This document shows, piece after piece, positions 34,560 to 43,466 of a stretch of 64,000 nt of DNA. The translations under genes and the position numbers were made by a program. Origin of the DNA: KACC-23026 sp963829575 (GTDB lineage Bacteria > Bacillota > Bacilli > Bacillales > Sporolactobacillaceae); NCBI GenBank assembly GCA_963829575.1, contig CAWHJF010000003.1:186001-250000 (forward strand), read 5' to 3'. The notes beneath the pieces are model-generated. The model was not told where the DNA came from. It did not search any database and worked only from the letters and a program-made list of their open reading frames with translations. The stretch's first letter is position 1. Every line of letters starts with the position of its first letter.

Positions 34560-37316
34560 CTATAACTTCGCAACCGTGTTCGCACAACGTTCGCATAAGG
34601 TTGGGTGATCGTGATTCGTTCCAACCGTTGGAGTGACCATCCAGCAACGTTCACATTTTTCGCCTTCTGCAACATTCACCACAATGGCGGTATGCTCTTC
34701 TTTTTCTGCTTCATTTGGTGCTTCCTCAAATCTACCTGCAATCGACACTTGCGAGACAATAAAGAGTTGATCTAAATCCTCGCGATTTTCAAGAAGATCT
34801 AGAACGTCTTTTTTCGGATAAAGAGTGACCGCAGCCTCAAGCGATTTACCAATTACTTTTTGGTTACGTGCTCTCTCTAAAGCCTTTAACACATCATCGC
34901 GGACATCAATCAAACGGCCCCATTTTTCCAAAAGGCCATCAGGATCTTGAAGGTCTGCCATCTCAGGCATATCGCTTAGTTGAACATACTCTTCTTTCTC
35001 ACCCGGGATGTACGTCCACACCTCTTCTGCTGTATGAGGAATGACGGGTGATAACAATTTAGTTAGCGTGACAAGCGTTTGGTAAAGAACCGATTGCGCG
35101 GAACGTCTTGATAAACTATTTTCAGGATTCGTGTATAAGGTATCCTTAGCAATATCCATGTAAAACGCACTTAAATCAATCGTGCAATAATTATGAATCG
35201 CATTATAAACACCTAAGAATTGATACTGATCATAAGATGTGCGGACGCGATTAATTAGTTGTTGGAGCTTCAACATCATATATTGATCAATTTCCGTCAT
35301 CTTTTCTTTTTCAACAAGGTGCTCAGCCGGGTTAAATTCGTTTAAGTTCCCAAGCATAAAGCGAAGGGTGTTCCGAATTTTACGATAGACTTCCGCAACT
35401 TGTTTTAAGATATCCTCTGACACACGCGCATCCGCTGTAAAGTCAACGGAAGATACCCATAGCCGAATGATGTCAGCCCCAAGGTTTTTCATAACCTTAA
35501 TCGGATCAATGACATTCCCGAGCGACTTACTCATTTTGTGACCTTCACCATCTAACACAAAGCCATGGCTGATCACTTGTTTATAAGGAGCGGCACCAGT
35601 AATCGCAACGCTTGTCGAAAGTGAGGAGTTAAACCAACCGCGATATTGATCGGAACCTTCCAAGTAGATATCAGCTGGGCGAACAAGCTCTTCTCGCTCT
35701 TCTAAAACCGCTTGATGTGAGGACCCAGAATCAAACCAAACGTCCATGATGTCGACTTCTTTACGGAAAATGCCGTTTGGACTGTGTTCCGACGTAAAGC
35801 CTTCTGGAAGGAGGTCTTTCGCTTCGCGTTCAAACCAGATATTGGATCCATGTTCACGGAACACATTCGAAACATGCTCGATCGTCTCCGGTGTGATAAT
35901 CGGAGTCCCATCTTCCCCATAAAAGACTGGAATCGGAACGCCCCACACTCTTTGCCGCGAAATGCACCAATCTGCACGATCGCGCATCATGTTATGAATC
36001 CTTACCTCGCCCCAATTCGGAAGCCACTTAACCGTTTTGATCGCTTCAAGAATTTGTTCGCGAATGTCTTTAATAGATGCAAACCACTGTTCCGTTGCGC
36101 GGAAAATGATCGGCTTTTTGGTTCGCCAGTCATGTGGATAGGAGTGTGTAATAAATTCAAGTTTAAGGAGCGCGCCCACTTCTTCCAATTTTTCAGTAAT
36201 GGGTTTATTGGCCGCATCGTAAAAGAGGCCGGTAAATCCAGGCGCTTCTTCAGTCATTACTCCTTTTTCATCAACTGGACAAAGCACTTCGAGGTTGTAT
36301 TTCTTCCCAATTAAGAAGTCATCTTCCCCATGTCCTGGCGCGGTGTGAACCAACCCAGTACCCGCATCTAAAGTCACGTGCTCACCATTAATAATTAAAG
36401 AATCTCGATCATAAAATGGATGACGCGCAACCGCTCGATCCATGTCGGAGCCTTTAAATGTTCTTAAAACCGCGGCGTTTTCCCAACCAAACTTTTCTTT
36501 AAGCGATTCTAAAAGATCTTCGGCCACCACATACTTATGGTCTTCAACTTGAACCACAACATAATTGAAGTCTGGGTTCACACTAATCGCCACGTTGGCC
36601 GGGATCGTCCATGGGGTGGTGGTCCAGATGACGAGTTCTTCATCCCCCTGTAAGACGTCACCATGGGCTTCTTTCATTTTAAACGTGACGTAAATTGACG
36701 CACTGCGTTTATCTTGGTATTCAATTTCTGCTTCTGCAAGCGCCGATTCAGAGGTTGGTGACCAGTAAATCGTTTTTTTATCTTTATAGATATAGCCTTT
36801 ATTGGCCATCTCACCGAACACTTTAATTTGCGCAGCCTCATAGGCGTTATGAAGGGTGACATAAGGGTGGTCCCAATCCCCACGAACTCCCAAACGCTTA
36901 AACTGAGTGCGTTGGCGATCAATTTGTTCCTTTGCATAATCTGCACAAAGCTTACGAAACTCTGCAACAGACATGGATTTTCGATTGACACCTTTTTTGG
37001 TCAACGCCTGTTCAATCGGTAGACCGTGAGTATCCCACCCTGGAACGTAAGGCGCATAGAAGCCTGACATCGACTTGTAGCGAACGATCATGTCTTTTAA
37101 GATTTTGTTTTCGGCGTGACCAATATGGATATCGCCGTTTGCATAAGGTGGCCCGTCGTGAAGAACAAACGTAGGCTTTCCTTTTTGACGATCCAAGCTT
37201 TTCTGATACATCCTTACTTTTTCCCATTCTTCTTGCATGTGCGGTTCTTTGTTTGGCAAGCCGCCACGCATTGGGAAATCGGTTTTGGGCATTAATAGCG
37301 TCTCTTTATAATCCAT
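34560..37316 (-). CDS. ileS: Isoleucyl-tRNA synthetase
   Basis: A 918-residue class I synthetase. The HIGH motif appears as GDIHIGHAENK, the KMSKS motif as GHKMSKSLGNVID, with a CP1 editing domain between them and a C-terminal zinc site (CERCWM ... CERCAN). ATG 37316 matches the MDYKETLLMPKTDFPMRG start of homologues and has GGAGG 8 nt upstream; the TTG at 37331 is inside the ribosome site. Preceded by an Ile T-box. Confidence 0.97.
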   Translation of the reverse strand: MDYKETLLMPKTDFPMRGGLPNKEPHMQEEWEKVRMYQKSLDRQKGKPTFVLHDGPPYANGDIHIGHAENKILKDMIVRYKSMSGFYAPYVPGWDTHGLPIEQALTKKGVNRKSMSVAEFRKLCADYAKEQIDRQRTQFKRLGVRGDWDHPYVTLHNAYEAAQIKVFGEMANKGYIYKDKKTIYWSPTSESALAEAEIEYQDKRSASIYVTFKMKEAHGDVLQGDEELVIWTTTPWTIPANVAISVNPDFNYVVVQVEDHKYVVAEDLLESLKEKFGWENAAVLRTFKGSDMDRAVARHPFYDRDSLIINGEHVTLDAGTGLVHTAPGHGEDDFLIGKKYNLEVLCPVDEKGVMTEEAPGFTGLFYDAANKPITEKLEEVGALLKLEFITHSYPHDWRTKKPIIFRATEQWFASIKDIREQILEAIKTVKWLPNWGEVRIHNMMRDRADWCISRQRVWGVPIPVFYGEDGTPIITPETIEHVSNVFREHGSNIWFEREAKDLLPEGFTSEHSPNGIFRKEVDIMDVWFDSGSSHQAVLEEREELVRPADIYLEGSDQYRGWFNSSLSTSVAITGAAPYKQVISHGFVLDGEGHKMSKSLGNVIDPIKVMKNLGADIIRLWVSSVDFTADARVSEDILKQVAEVYRKIRNTLRFMLGNLNEFNPAEHLVEKEKMTEIDQYMMLKLQQLINRVRTSYDQYQFLGVYNAIHNYCTIDLSAFYMDIAKDTLYTNPENSLSRRSAQSVLYQTLVTLTKLLSPVIPHTAEEVWTYIPGEKEEYVQLSDMPEMADLQDPDGLLEKWGRLIDVRDDVLKALERARNQKVIGKSLEAAVTLYPKKDVLDLLENREDLDQLFIVSQVSIAGRFEEAPNEAEKEEHTAIVVNVAEGEKCERCWMVTPTVGTNHDHPTLCERCANTVAKL

Positions 37317-37451
37317 CCATTTTTCCTCCAAACACCCACTCCATATAAAAGAGGGTTCACTTTTTTAAAAGCCAGACAATTAGAAAGCCTTAGTCGTTCT
37401 TATACGATCATCCTTAACGCATTAACACTGGTTGATCGTTCTCATAAAACA

Positions 37452-37735
37452 AAAAAGCCCCCGCCCAAAAAGGGACGGAGAGGCCGTGGTACCACCCTAA
37501 TGACTTTCTGACCATGATCAGAAAGCCTCTTAGCATTCGTAACGTGAACGTGACGCTTATCTTTACTAAAAGGATTCAAAGGCACTCAATGCCCCTATCG
37601 TTCCATTTTTTCAAGAAAGAGCTCGAGGGTGATGTTCACTTGATCTCATGGTTTGGGCTCCCACCAATTCCCAAATCGCTTCTTACCATCCTTCAAGTTA
37701 CTGTCCCTTTCATAGCCGGCTCAATATAGGTTTAC
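37452..37735 (-). promoter_or_regulatory. Isoleucine T-box leader of ileS
   Basis: On the minus strand the T-box core AGGGTGGTACCACGG (complement of 37484-37498) is followed by a GC-rich hairpin and T6 (37452-37486), the terminator competing with the antiterminator. In Stem I, GAACATCACC places an ATC Ile codon (complement of 37631-37633) at the likely specifier position, after a GGTGGGAGCCC distal element. Uncharged tRNA-Ile should allow read-through into ileS. The remaining 135 bp to the ileS start show nothing notable. Confidence 0.92.
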
Positions 37736-37817
37736 AAAGTCATTTCCATTGTAAGTATATGAAATATCTTGTTATTAAGTCAAGTCTCGACTATTGCTAA
37801 CAGTGTGTCGGACAAAA

Positions 37818-37843
37818 AAACCAAAACGGATGCGTTTTGGTTT
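37818..37843 (-). terminator. Terminator of divIVA
   Basis: AAACCAAAACG pairs with CGTTTTGGTTT; the minus strand continues with a T-run. Ten bp after the divIVA stop. Confidence 0.88.
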
Positions 37844-37852
37844 GAATAGCTC

Positions 37853-38383
37853 TTACCCTCTATAACGGGATAAAAATTCGGATTGGTCATCTTCATTTGT
37901 CGATTCGATTTCTTTGTCGAATGGTTCAGACAAACGGTCCCAGTCATCATTTTTCAGAAGTTCAAGCTGTGCTTCGATCAACATGCGAAAACGCGTGCGA
38001 TAGACTTTCGCTTCTTTTTTGAGTTCTTCAATTTCCAAGGTAATCTTTCTGGATTTAGACAATGATTCATTAATGATTCGGTCGGCATTTTTTTCAGCCT
38101 CTTTCACAATTAAACGCGCTTCTTTTGTCGCGTTTTGTTTGACTTCCTCGGCTGTTTCTTGAGCGACCAAAATGGATTTATTTAATGTGTCTTCGATTGT
38201 TGAGAAATGGCCTAACCGTTCTTCCATCTTTTGAACTTTTTCTTCCGTTGCTTTTTTCTCACGAATTAGGGCTTCATAGTCCTTTATAATTTGGTCAAGA
38301 AAATCATTGACCTCATCTTCATCATAGCCACGCATTCTGCGAGTGAATTCTTTATTGTGTATATCTAAGGGTGTTAACGGCAT
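37853..38383 (-). CDS. divIVA: Cell-division site protein DivIVA
   Basis: A 176-residue, mostly coiled-coil protein. The membrane-binding head MPLTPLDIHNKEFTRRMRGY and EDEVNDFLDQI are conserved; two coiled coils (about 30-70 and 75-150) follow. DivIVA binds negatively curved membrane at poles and septa, recruiting MinJ and, at sporulation, RacA. ATG 38383 is chosen because GGAGGTGG is 6-7 nt upstream. Confidence 0.96.
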   Translation of the reverse strand: MPLTPLDIHNKEFTRRMRGYDEDEVNDFLDQIIKDYEALIREKKATEEKVQKMEERLGHFSTIEDTLNKSILVAQETAEEVKQNATKEARLIVKEAEKNADRIINESLSKSRKITLEIEELKKEAKVYRTRFRMLIEAQLELLKNDDWDRLSEPFDKEIESTNEDDQSEFLSRYRG

Positions 38384-38573
38384 CGAAGCCACCTCCATTA
38401 ATCTAATCGATTTGCTTATAGTTAGTTTTTCGACAAAACCCGTCTTGATTCCTTCTTTTTTTTAAAAAAGACATTTGGAAGCTATTACAAAAATTTGGAA
38501 GTGACTTTGGTGGTGATTTCCGCTCCTGTGCCCTCGTGAGACGTGAGGGGGTTCATATCCACATATCACTGTC

Positions 38574-39347
38574 TTATTTTAAAAGACCATACCGAATCCA
38601 AAGGTTACCGCGTCGAGTTTCGCCATCTATTGAAGTGACGCGACTTCTTCCAAACCCTCTTACCGACAAATCGTCACCTGGGGTTAATTCATAGGAAGGT
38701 TTATCGACCACTTTCCAGTTGACCTTAACGCGCTCTGAACGGACTAACTCCCCTGCTTTTGATCGAGCTATTCGGTAGATTTCAGCTAAGATGACATCGA
38801 GCCTAAGGGATGGAACGGATCCTTGGCGGTCTTCCCATTCCACAACTGGAGGAACGATGTCTGGCCAATCTATCGGATCAAAAGACACGGTAGCTCGTCC
38901 AACTTGGGTTAAATTCATTCGAACAAAGTCACCGATCTCATCTGCAACGATCACTTGAACGGATTCCTCCGAGAACAGTTGATCGCCAAATTTTTCTCGC
39001 TTCAGGCCTAGCCCCATTAGAGAACCAAGTAAATGACGATGTTCAATCGTGACAAATTTTTTGGGATAGTTCACTTGATATAAAGAGACACCGAAGTCCA
39101 GGTCTTCGATGTCCGAATAAGGGGGGAGGATCAGCGCCCGTTTCCTTTCGGCATCCTCATATCCCCCCCACAGTTTGATTGTCACATCATCATTGGCCCG
39201 CGTGAGCGCTTTAACAATGGTTTGTTGTCTTGGGTCAAGAAAATCCGTTAGCTTTGGTGTGTAGCGCTCTCGAACTTGTTCTTTCCACTCATTAAAATGG
39301 TCAATAAACGGTCGTTCTTCTTCACGAAAATGTTGATAAATACTCAA
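38574..39347 (-). CDS. ylmH: S4-domain RNA-binding protein YlmH
   Basis: A 257-residue protein with an S4 RNA-binding domain at about 180-245 (LRLDVILAEIYRIARSK, KVNWKVVDKPSYEL, GDDLSVRGFGRSR). It lies 12 bp after ylmG in the sepF-ylmG-ylmH-divIVA order. In B. subtilis YlmH has recently been linked to recycling of stalled 50S-peptidyl-tRNA, which would complement RqcH in this window; that link is from knowledge of the family, not the sequence. Confidence 0.92.
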   Translation of the reverse strand: MSIYQHFREEERPFIDHFNEWKEQVRERYTPKLTDFLDPRQQTIVKALTRANDDVTIKLWGGYEDAERKRALILPPYSDIEDLDFGVSLYQVNYPKKFVTIEHRHLLGSLMGLGLKREKFGDQLFSEESVQVIVADEIGDFVRMNLTQVGRATVSFDPIDWPDIVPPVVEWEDRQGSVPSLRLDVILAEIYRIARSKAGELVRSERVKVNWKVVDKPSYELTPGDDLSVRGFGRSRVTSIDGETRRGNLWIRYGLLK

Positions 39348-39358
39348 AATCCGTCACC

Positions 39359-39634
39359 CTAAAAATTTGATAGCAGTCTTGGTAAACCTAAAACACCCAC
39401 TTGAGCGAGATACAACACAATAAAGGCCACCCACGGGGAGATATCAATCATCCCAATTGGAGGAATAATCCGTCGGAACGGTTGTAAGTAAGGCTCACAA
39501 ATACGCTCCAAAAAGCGTCCAACGGATGACTCTCTGGCATTTGGTACCCAGGACATAAAAATATAAATGATTAAAGCCCATCGATAAATATTTAGGGCAG
39601 TATGGAGAATCAAAACAAGTTGATACAACGACAT
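39359..39634 (-). CDS. ylmG: YggT family membrane protein YlmG
   Basis: About 91 residues with two membrane helices flanking the conserved ICEPYLQPFRRIIPPIGMID loop of the YggT family. Function is unclear; the gene is always near sepF and division genes. The start is uncertain: ATG 39634 lies directly against AGAGGG, the TTG two codons later (39628) has better spacing, and an upstream GTG at 39679 would give 106 residues. Confidence 0.85.
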   Translation of the reverse strand: MSLYQLVLILHTALNIYRWALIIYIFMSWVPNARESSVGRFLERICEPYLQPFRRIIPPIGMIDISPWVAFIVLYLAQVGVLGLPRLLSNF

Positions 39635-39699
39635 CCCTCTATTCACTATGTTTATATCATTTTTCGTTTCCCTTAACACCTTAAGTTTAATAAGGTTTT

Positions 39700-40125
39700 T
39701 TAATGCTTCAGAAGATCGCTCGTGATGTCGACTTCAGATAATGCACAAAGGAACGCATTGGCATTGATTTTTTCAATGGTCCCATTGGCGAGATAAACCG
39801 CACCGCTCACAAAATCAATCAATCGGGTCGCTTCCTCCCGATTCAAATGTTGAACGTCAAAAACCACCGTTTGATGTTTTCTTAAATGATCCGCAATCGT
39901 CAATACATCTTCGTATTTCGTCGGTTCAAGCCGAATCGGACTCGATCGCTTTTGGGCGGTCTTAAAACTAACCACATTGGATTTCGACTGGTCGTTCGTC
40001 TTTTGATTACGAGAAAATCGGGTGACCGTTTCAGTTTGAGTGGGTTCATGAGTGGATGCCACAATTTCGGTTGGATCATCCTCTTCCAGGTCAAAAAAGC
40101 GTTTAAAACGTGATTTAAGCCCCAT
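39700..40125 (-). CDS. sepF: Cell division protein SepF
   Basis: A 141-residue protein with an N-terminal amphipathic membrane-binding helix (MGLKSRFKRFFDLEEDD), a variable linker and a C-terminal ring-forming DUF552 domain (about 62-140, with YEDVLTIADHLRKHQTVVFD). SepF anchors FtsZ to the membrane and bends filaments. GGAGACTC precedes the ATG. It lies 16 bp after ylmE. Confidence 0.95.
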   Translation of the reverse strand: MGLKSRFKRFFDLEEDDPTEIVASTHEPTQTETVTRFSRNQKTNDQSKSNVVSFKTAQKRSSPIRLEPTKYEDVLTIADHLRKHQTVVFDVQHLNREEATRLIDFVSGAVYLANGTIEKINANAFLCALSEVDITSDLLKH

Positions 40126-40140
40126 GATTTCGAGTCTCCT

Positions 40141-40821
40141 TTACCATTCTTTCCCAACAAGGGCGGTTCCGATTCGAATAAACGTCGCACCTTCTTCAAT
40201 AGCCATTTCAAAATCATTCGACATCCCCATTGAAAGTTGATCGCATGGCGCATGGGCGTATCCTTTTGCCGCTAGTCGCTCTTGAAGATCCTTTAAATCA
40301 CGAAACACGGCACGAAGAACGGTTTCATCATCAGTTAAAGGCGCCAGTGTCATTAAACCGACTACTTTTATCTTAGAAAAAGGTGTTAATTGCTCAATAA
40401 ACGCCTCCACGTTCTCAGCAGGAAGGCCATGCTTTGAATCTTCCCCTGAAACATTAACTTGTACAAAACAAGAAATAACGCGATCGGCTCGTTTTTCAAT
40501 TTCCTTAGCTAAGGAAAGGCGATCTAACGAATGTAAATAATCAATAAAAGGAAGAACATCTTTAACTTTACGGGTTTGAAGTGAGCCAATGAAATGCCAA
40601 ATTGCTCGGTCCCGACCCAAATCCGCTTGTTTCTCGAGCATTCCTTCTAATCGATTTTCCCCGATATGTTGAATACCAGAATCCAACGCTTCTTTTGCTG
40701 TCGCGGAACTGACATACTTCGTCACCGCAATTAAGTGAACGTCTTCTTTCGCGCGGCCTGATGTCTTACAACGTTCTTCAATGCGTGCTTGAATGGATTG
40801 AGCGCGTTCTTTGACTCCCAA
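40141..40821 (-). CDS. ylmE: PLP homeostasis protein YggS/YlmE
   Basis: A 226-residue single-domain PLP-binding TIM barrel of the COG0325/PLPBP family. The PLP lysine is in VHLIAVTKYVSS, and SMGMSNDFEMAIEEGAT forms the phosphate site. It has no established enzymatic activity; loss perturbs vitamin B6 and amino acid pools. The start is TTG at 40821, with AGGAGG 7 nt upstream. It follows ylmD by 11 bp. Confidence 0.94.
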   Translation of the reverse strand: MGVKERAQSIQARIEERCKTSGRAKEDVHLIAVTKYVSSATAKEALDSGIQHIGENRLEGMLEKQADLGRDRAIWHFIGSLQTRKVKDVLPFIDYLHSLDRLSLAKEIEKRADRVISCFVQVNVSGEDSKHGLPAENVEAFIEQLTPFSKIKVVGLMTLAPLTDDETVLRAVFRDLKDLQERLAAKGYAHAPCDQLSMGMSNDFEMAIEEGATFIRIGTALVGKEW

Positions 40822-40832
40822 ACCAGTGCCTC

Positions 40833-41657
40833 CTATTCGATTTCAATTCCAATATATCCAACCATTCGACCGGTTTGACCTTTCTCTTGTCGATGGGAAT
40901 AAAAAAGATCTGTTCTGCAACCTGTACAATATTGAGTCATATGTATATTTGATGGATGAACGCCAAATTTTTCGAGGATCCTGCGGTTCGTGCTCTGCAA
41001 ATCAAGCTGGTAGTGACCGGGTTTTGACGGAACAACCAAACCACTATGATCAATTCCTGAAATACGATGAACCTCGTCTGCTAGGCGATCATCCACTTCA
41101 TAGCAACAAGAACCGATCGATGGACCAATGATTACAGATATCTTATTGGGCTCTATGCCTAGTTGCTCGTGCCACGTTGTGACCATTTTACCGCCGATTT
41201 CACCAACTGTTCCACGCCATCCCGCATGAGCAACCCCTATTGCAGATAAATCGGATGCGAAAAAAAAGAGTGGCACACAATCGGCATATAAAGCGGCCAA
41301 CATAAGATCCGAATCAGTTGTATATAAGCCATCTGCTCCTGGAATAACGGTGTCTAATGCCTTAACACCACGTCCAGCCTCTTTAAGTGTTACGCGTTCT
41401 ATGTGGGTCGCATGAATTTGTTCACCAAAAACCCATTGGTCTAATGGAAAGGCGAGATCGTTCGCTAAGATTTCGCGATTCTTTAGAACCGATTCGTATT
41501 GATCCCCCACATGAAACCCCATATTAAATGAATGATAAGGGGCCACGCTCACACCTTTTTCACGCGTTGAAACACCTATTTTAACAGAACGATGCTTGTT
41601 CTTAAACGTGGCCGAAACGCTTGCTTCAACTCGGTTGTCGAGTGGTTCTTTCATCAT
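40833..41657 (-). CDS. ylmD: Laccase-domain purine nucleosidase-type protein YlmD
   Basis: A 274-residue DUF152/YfiH-family protein. The metal-binding motifs YADCVPLFFF, GVAHAGWRGT and QYCTGCRTDLFYSHR are present. Family members act as Zn-dependent purine nucleoside phosphorylase or adenosine deaminase; the activity here is inferred. GGGAGTGGG precedes two adjacent ATGs. It is the first gene of ylmD-ylmE-sepF-ylmG-ylmH. Confidence 0.92.
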   Translation of the reverse strand: MMKEPLDNRVEASVSATFKNKHRSVKIGVSTREKGVSVAPYHSFNMGFHVGDQYESVLKNREILANDLAFPLDQWVFGEQIHATHIERVTLKEAGRGVKALDTVIPGADGLYTTDSDLMLAALYADCVPLFFFASDLSAIGVAHAGWRGTVGEIGGKMVTTWHEQLGIEPNKISVIIGPSIGSCCYEVDDRLADEVHRISGIDHSGLVVPSKPGHYQLDLQSTNRRILEKFGVHPSNIHMTQYCTGCRTDLFYSHRQEKGQTGRMVGYIGIEIE

Positions 41658-42045
41658 ATACCCACTCCCTGTCTAATCTTTGAAAACGATACTAGTTTTA
41701 TTTTACACCAAAACCCCCGACAAACCAATAGACGAGTGCTTCAATAAAAAAGGCTTGTTTCGTACACCTTGTTGCTTTTCTATTTGTGCCAACAGACTCG
41801 CTTTCCGCGGGCATCCGCAAGCCAGCCTACTGACTTTCAGAAAATAAAAAAAGTACCTCTAAATCTCGAAATAGTTAAGTCCCACCAAAATTTTTGAGAT
41901 CGGAGGAATACTCCCTATGTCAATTATACGACAATGCTTCAAAATGAGCTTGAGAAGCAATTATGAAATTGATTCAAATAACAACTATCTTTTAGAAAAG
42001 CGCCATAAAAAAAGACCTAAATAGGCCTTTTAATGTGGGGAGTAT
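41658..42045. other. ylmD-ylmC intergenic region: repeat fragment and possible small ORF
   Basis: Contains CTCGCTTTCCGCGGGC (41797-41812), shared with 14909-14924, a possible 35-codon plus-strand ORF (41917-42024), and a hairpin AAAGACCT / AGGCCTTT (about 42010-42030) that could end transcription in either direction. In B. subtilis nothing separates ylmC and ylmD by this distance. Confidence 0.5.
41917..42024 (+). CDS. Possible small basic protein (35 residues), unrecognised
   Basis: ATG 41917 lies 10 nt after GGAGG and opens a frame of 35 residues (starts MSIIRQCFKMSLRS, ends KRHKKRPK). A hairpin with T-tract overlaps the stop. It matches no family I know. The GGAGG lies in a small palindrome GGAGGAATACTCCC, so the ribosome site may be accidental. 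Low confidence; it could equally be non-coding. Confidence 0.22.
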   Translation: MSIIRQCFKMSLRSNYEIDSNNNYLLEKRHKKRPK

Positions 42046-42324
42046 TTAATAGGAGCGGTCGTCATTCGATTTTTCTGCTTCACCAGAATTCGCATAAAAC
42101 CGAACGAGGATCACGTCATCTCCAATTCGAACGATATTTCGCCATGGGATGACCACATCGCTTTCCCGTCCAAGTAATCCCATCATCTTACCTGCACCTG
42201 GAATGACCAAATGTTCAATTTTTCCAGTGGTCATATTGACATCCAAATCTCCAATGTGTCCAAGCCGCTTCCCATTTTCTACATTGACGACTTCTTTAGC
42301 TTGAAATTCTGAAATCCGTGCCAT
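42046..42324 (-). CDS. ylmC: PRC-barrel protein YlmC/YmxH
   Basis: A 92-residue single PRC-barrel domain protein: FQAKEVVNVENGKRLGHIGDLD and VVIPWRNIVRIGDDVILVR are typical of the YlmC/YmxH sporulation-associated family. The last 15 residues are polar and variable. It lies between sigG and ylmD; no catalytic function is known. Confidence 0.9.
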   Translation of the reverse strand: MARISEFQAKEVVNVENGKRLGHIGDLDVNMTTGKIEHLVIPGAGKMMGLLGRESDVVIPWRNIVRIGDDVILVRFYANSGEAEKSNDDRSY

Positions 42325-42454
42325 TGTGCGTGTCCCACCTTTCGAGAGTTCCCTACCACATTATATGGGACTACTTAAAAAAAAAGACATCGTTTCCTCG
42401 ATAAAGTAAAACTTCAACTTCAACTTCAATACATGACTGCCCATTAAGGCGTGG

Positions 42455-42508
42455 CAAAAAAAAACAGAGGACGACTCTCATGATTTTTCAATCACAAGAG
42501 CCGTCCTT
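42455..42508 (-). terminator. Terminator of sigG
   Basis: AGGACGGCTCT...GATT pairs with AATC...GAGAGTCGTCCT on the minus strand, followed by a run of nine T residues. It lies 8 bp after the sigG stop. Confidence 0.9.
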
Positions 42509-42515
42509 CAAAGGG

Positions 42516-43295
42516 TTAACTTTTAATGTTACGATTCATTTCTTTAATTGCAGCTTTTTCTAAACGGGAAACTTGAGCCTGCGAAATCCCAATTTCCTCA
42601 GCCACTTCCATTTGGGTTTTCCCCTGAAAGAATCGCATTGCTAAGATATTCTTCTCACGTGCATTCAAACGCGTCATCGCTTCTCTTAAAGCGATTTCTT
42701 CGATCCATTGCATGTCCTTTGTTTTTTCATCACTAATCTGATCCATTACAAAAATTGGGTCTCCCCCATCATTATAAATGGGTTCAAATAAGGAGACTGG
42801 ATCTTGAATGGCATCGAGCGCAAAGACAATGTCTTCTGTCGGAACATCCAATTGAGCCGCAATTTCAGCTGCTGTTGGCTCGCGGGAGTTCTTGGAGATC
42901 AGCTTCTCTTTAACTTGTAAGGCTTTGTAAGCAATGTCACGGAGCGACCGCGACACTCGGATCGGGTTGTTATCTCTTAAGTATCGGCGAATTTCACCAA
43001 TTATCATCGGTACTGCATAAGTAGAAAATCGGACATTTTGACTTAAATCAAAATTATCAATGGATTTCATAAGACCGATGCATCCGACTTGGAACAAATC
43101 ATCGACGTATTCGCCACGGTTGTTAAATCTTTGAATGACACTTAAGACAAGCCTTAAGTTGCCGTTGACGAGTTTTTCTCGAGAAAATTCATCCCCATTT
43201 TGCATTAAAACAAAGAGTTTCCGCATCTCTTCATTCTTTAAAACAGGGAGCGTCGAGGTGTCAACGCCACAAATTTCAACTTTGTTACGTGCCAT
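42516..43295 (-). CDS. sigG: RNA polymerase sigma-G, late forespore
   Basis: A 259-residue sigma-70 family factor controlling late forespore genes (SASPs, germination). MARNKVEICGVDTSTLPVL is the characteristic start; region 2 reads FQVGCIGLMKSIDNFD and RFSTYAVPMIIGEIRR, and region 4.2 has VAEEIGISQAQVSRLEK. ATG 43295 follows GGAGGG by 6 nt. Longer upstream frames (to 43460) lack homology. It follows sigE by 171 bp, which includes its own probable forespore promoter. Confidence 0.97.
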   Translation of the reverse strand: MARNKVEICGVDTSTLPVLKNEEMRKLFVLMQNGDEFSREKLVNGNLRLVLSVIQRFNNRGEYVDDLFQVGCIGLMKSIDNFDLSQNVRFSTYAVPMIIGEIRRYLRDNNPIRVSRSLRDIAYKALQVKEKLISKNSREPTAAEIAAQLDVPTEDIVFALDAIQDPVSLFEPIYNDGGDPIFVMDQISDEKTKDMQWIEEIALREAMTRLNAREKNILAMRFFQGKTQMEVAEEIGISQAQVSRLEKAAIKEMNRNIKS

Positions 43296-43329
43296 TTGAT
43301 TCCCTCCAATCGGAGTGTTTACAACGTAA

Positions 43330-43357
43330 AGTATCTCCGATGGAGGAAATTTTATGC
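43330..43357 (-). promoter_or_regulatory. Candidate sigma-F/sigma-G promoter of sigG
   Basis: On the minus strand GCATA (complement of 43353-43357) and GGAGATACT (complement of 43330-43338) are separated by 14 bp, close to the sigma-F/G pattern GHATR ... GGHRANHHT. It is 35 bp before the sigG ATG. Confidence 0.4.
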
Positions 43358-43466
43358 ATTTGAATATATAAGGGCGTGTTGTGTTAAAGGCTTTCTTATA
43401 AGGAGAATGGCAGTACAAAAAATTTACCATGGACTTTTTCCCAAAAAAAACATTGCCCACAAAAAA

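Noticed and set aside
43296..43460. N-terminal extension of sigG by 55 residues
   Set aside because: The extension has no similarity to sigma factors, and the ATG at 43295 has a strong GGAGGG site and the family start MARNKVEICG.
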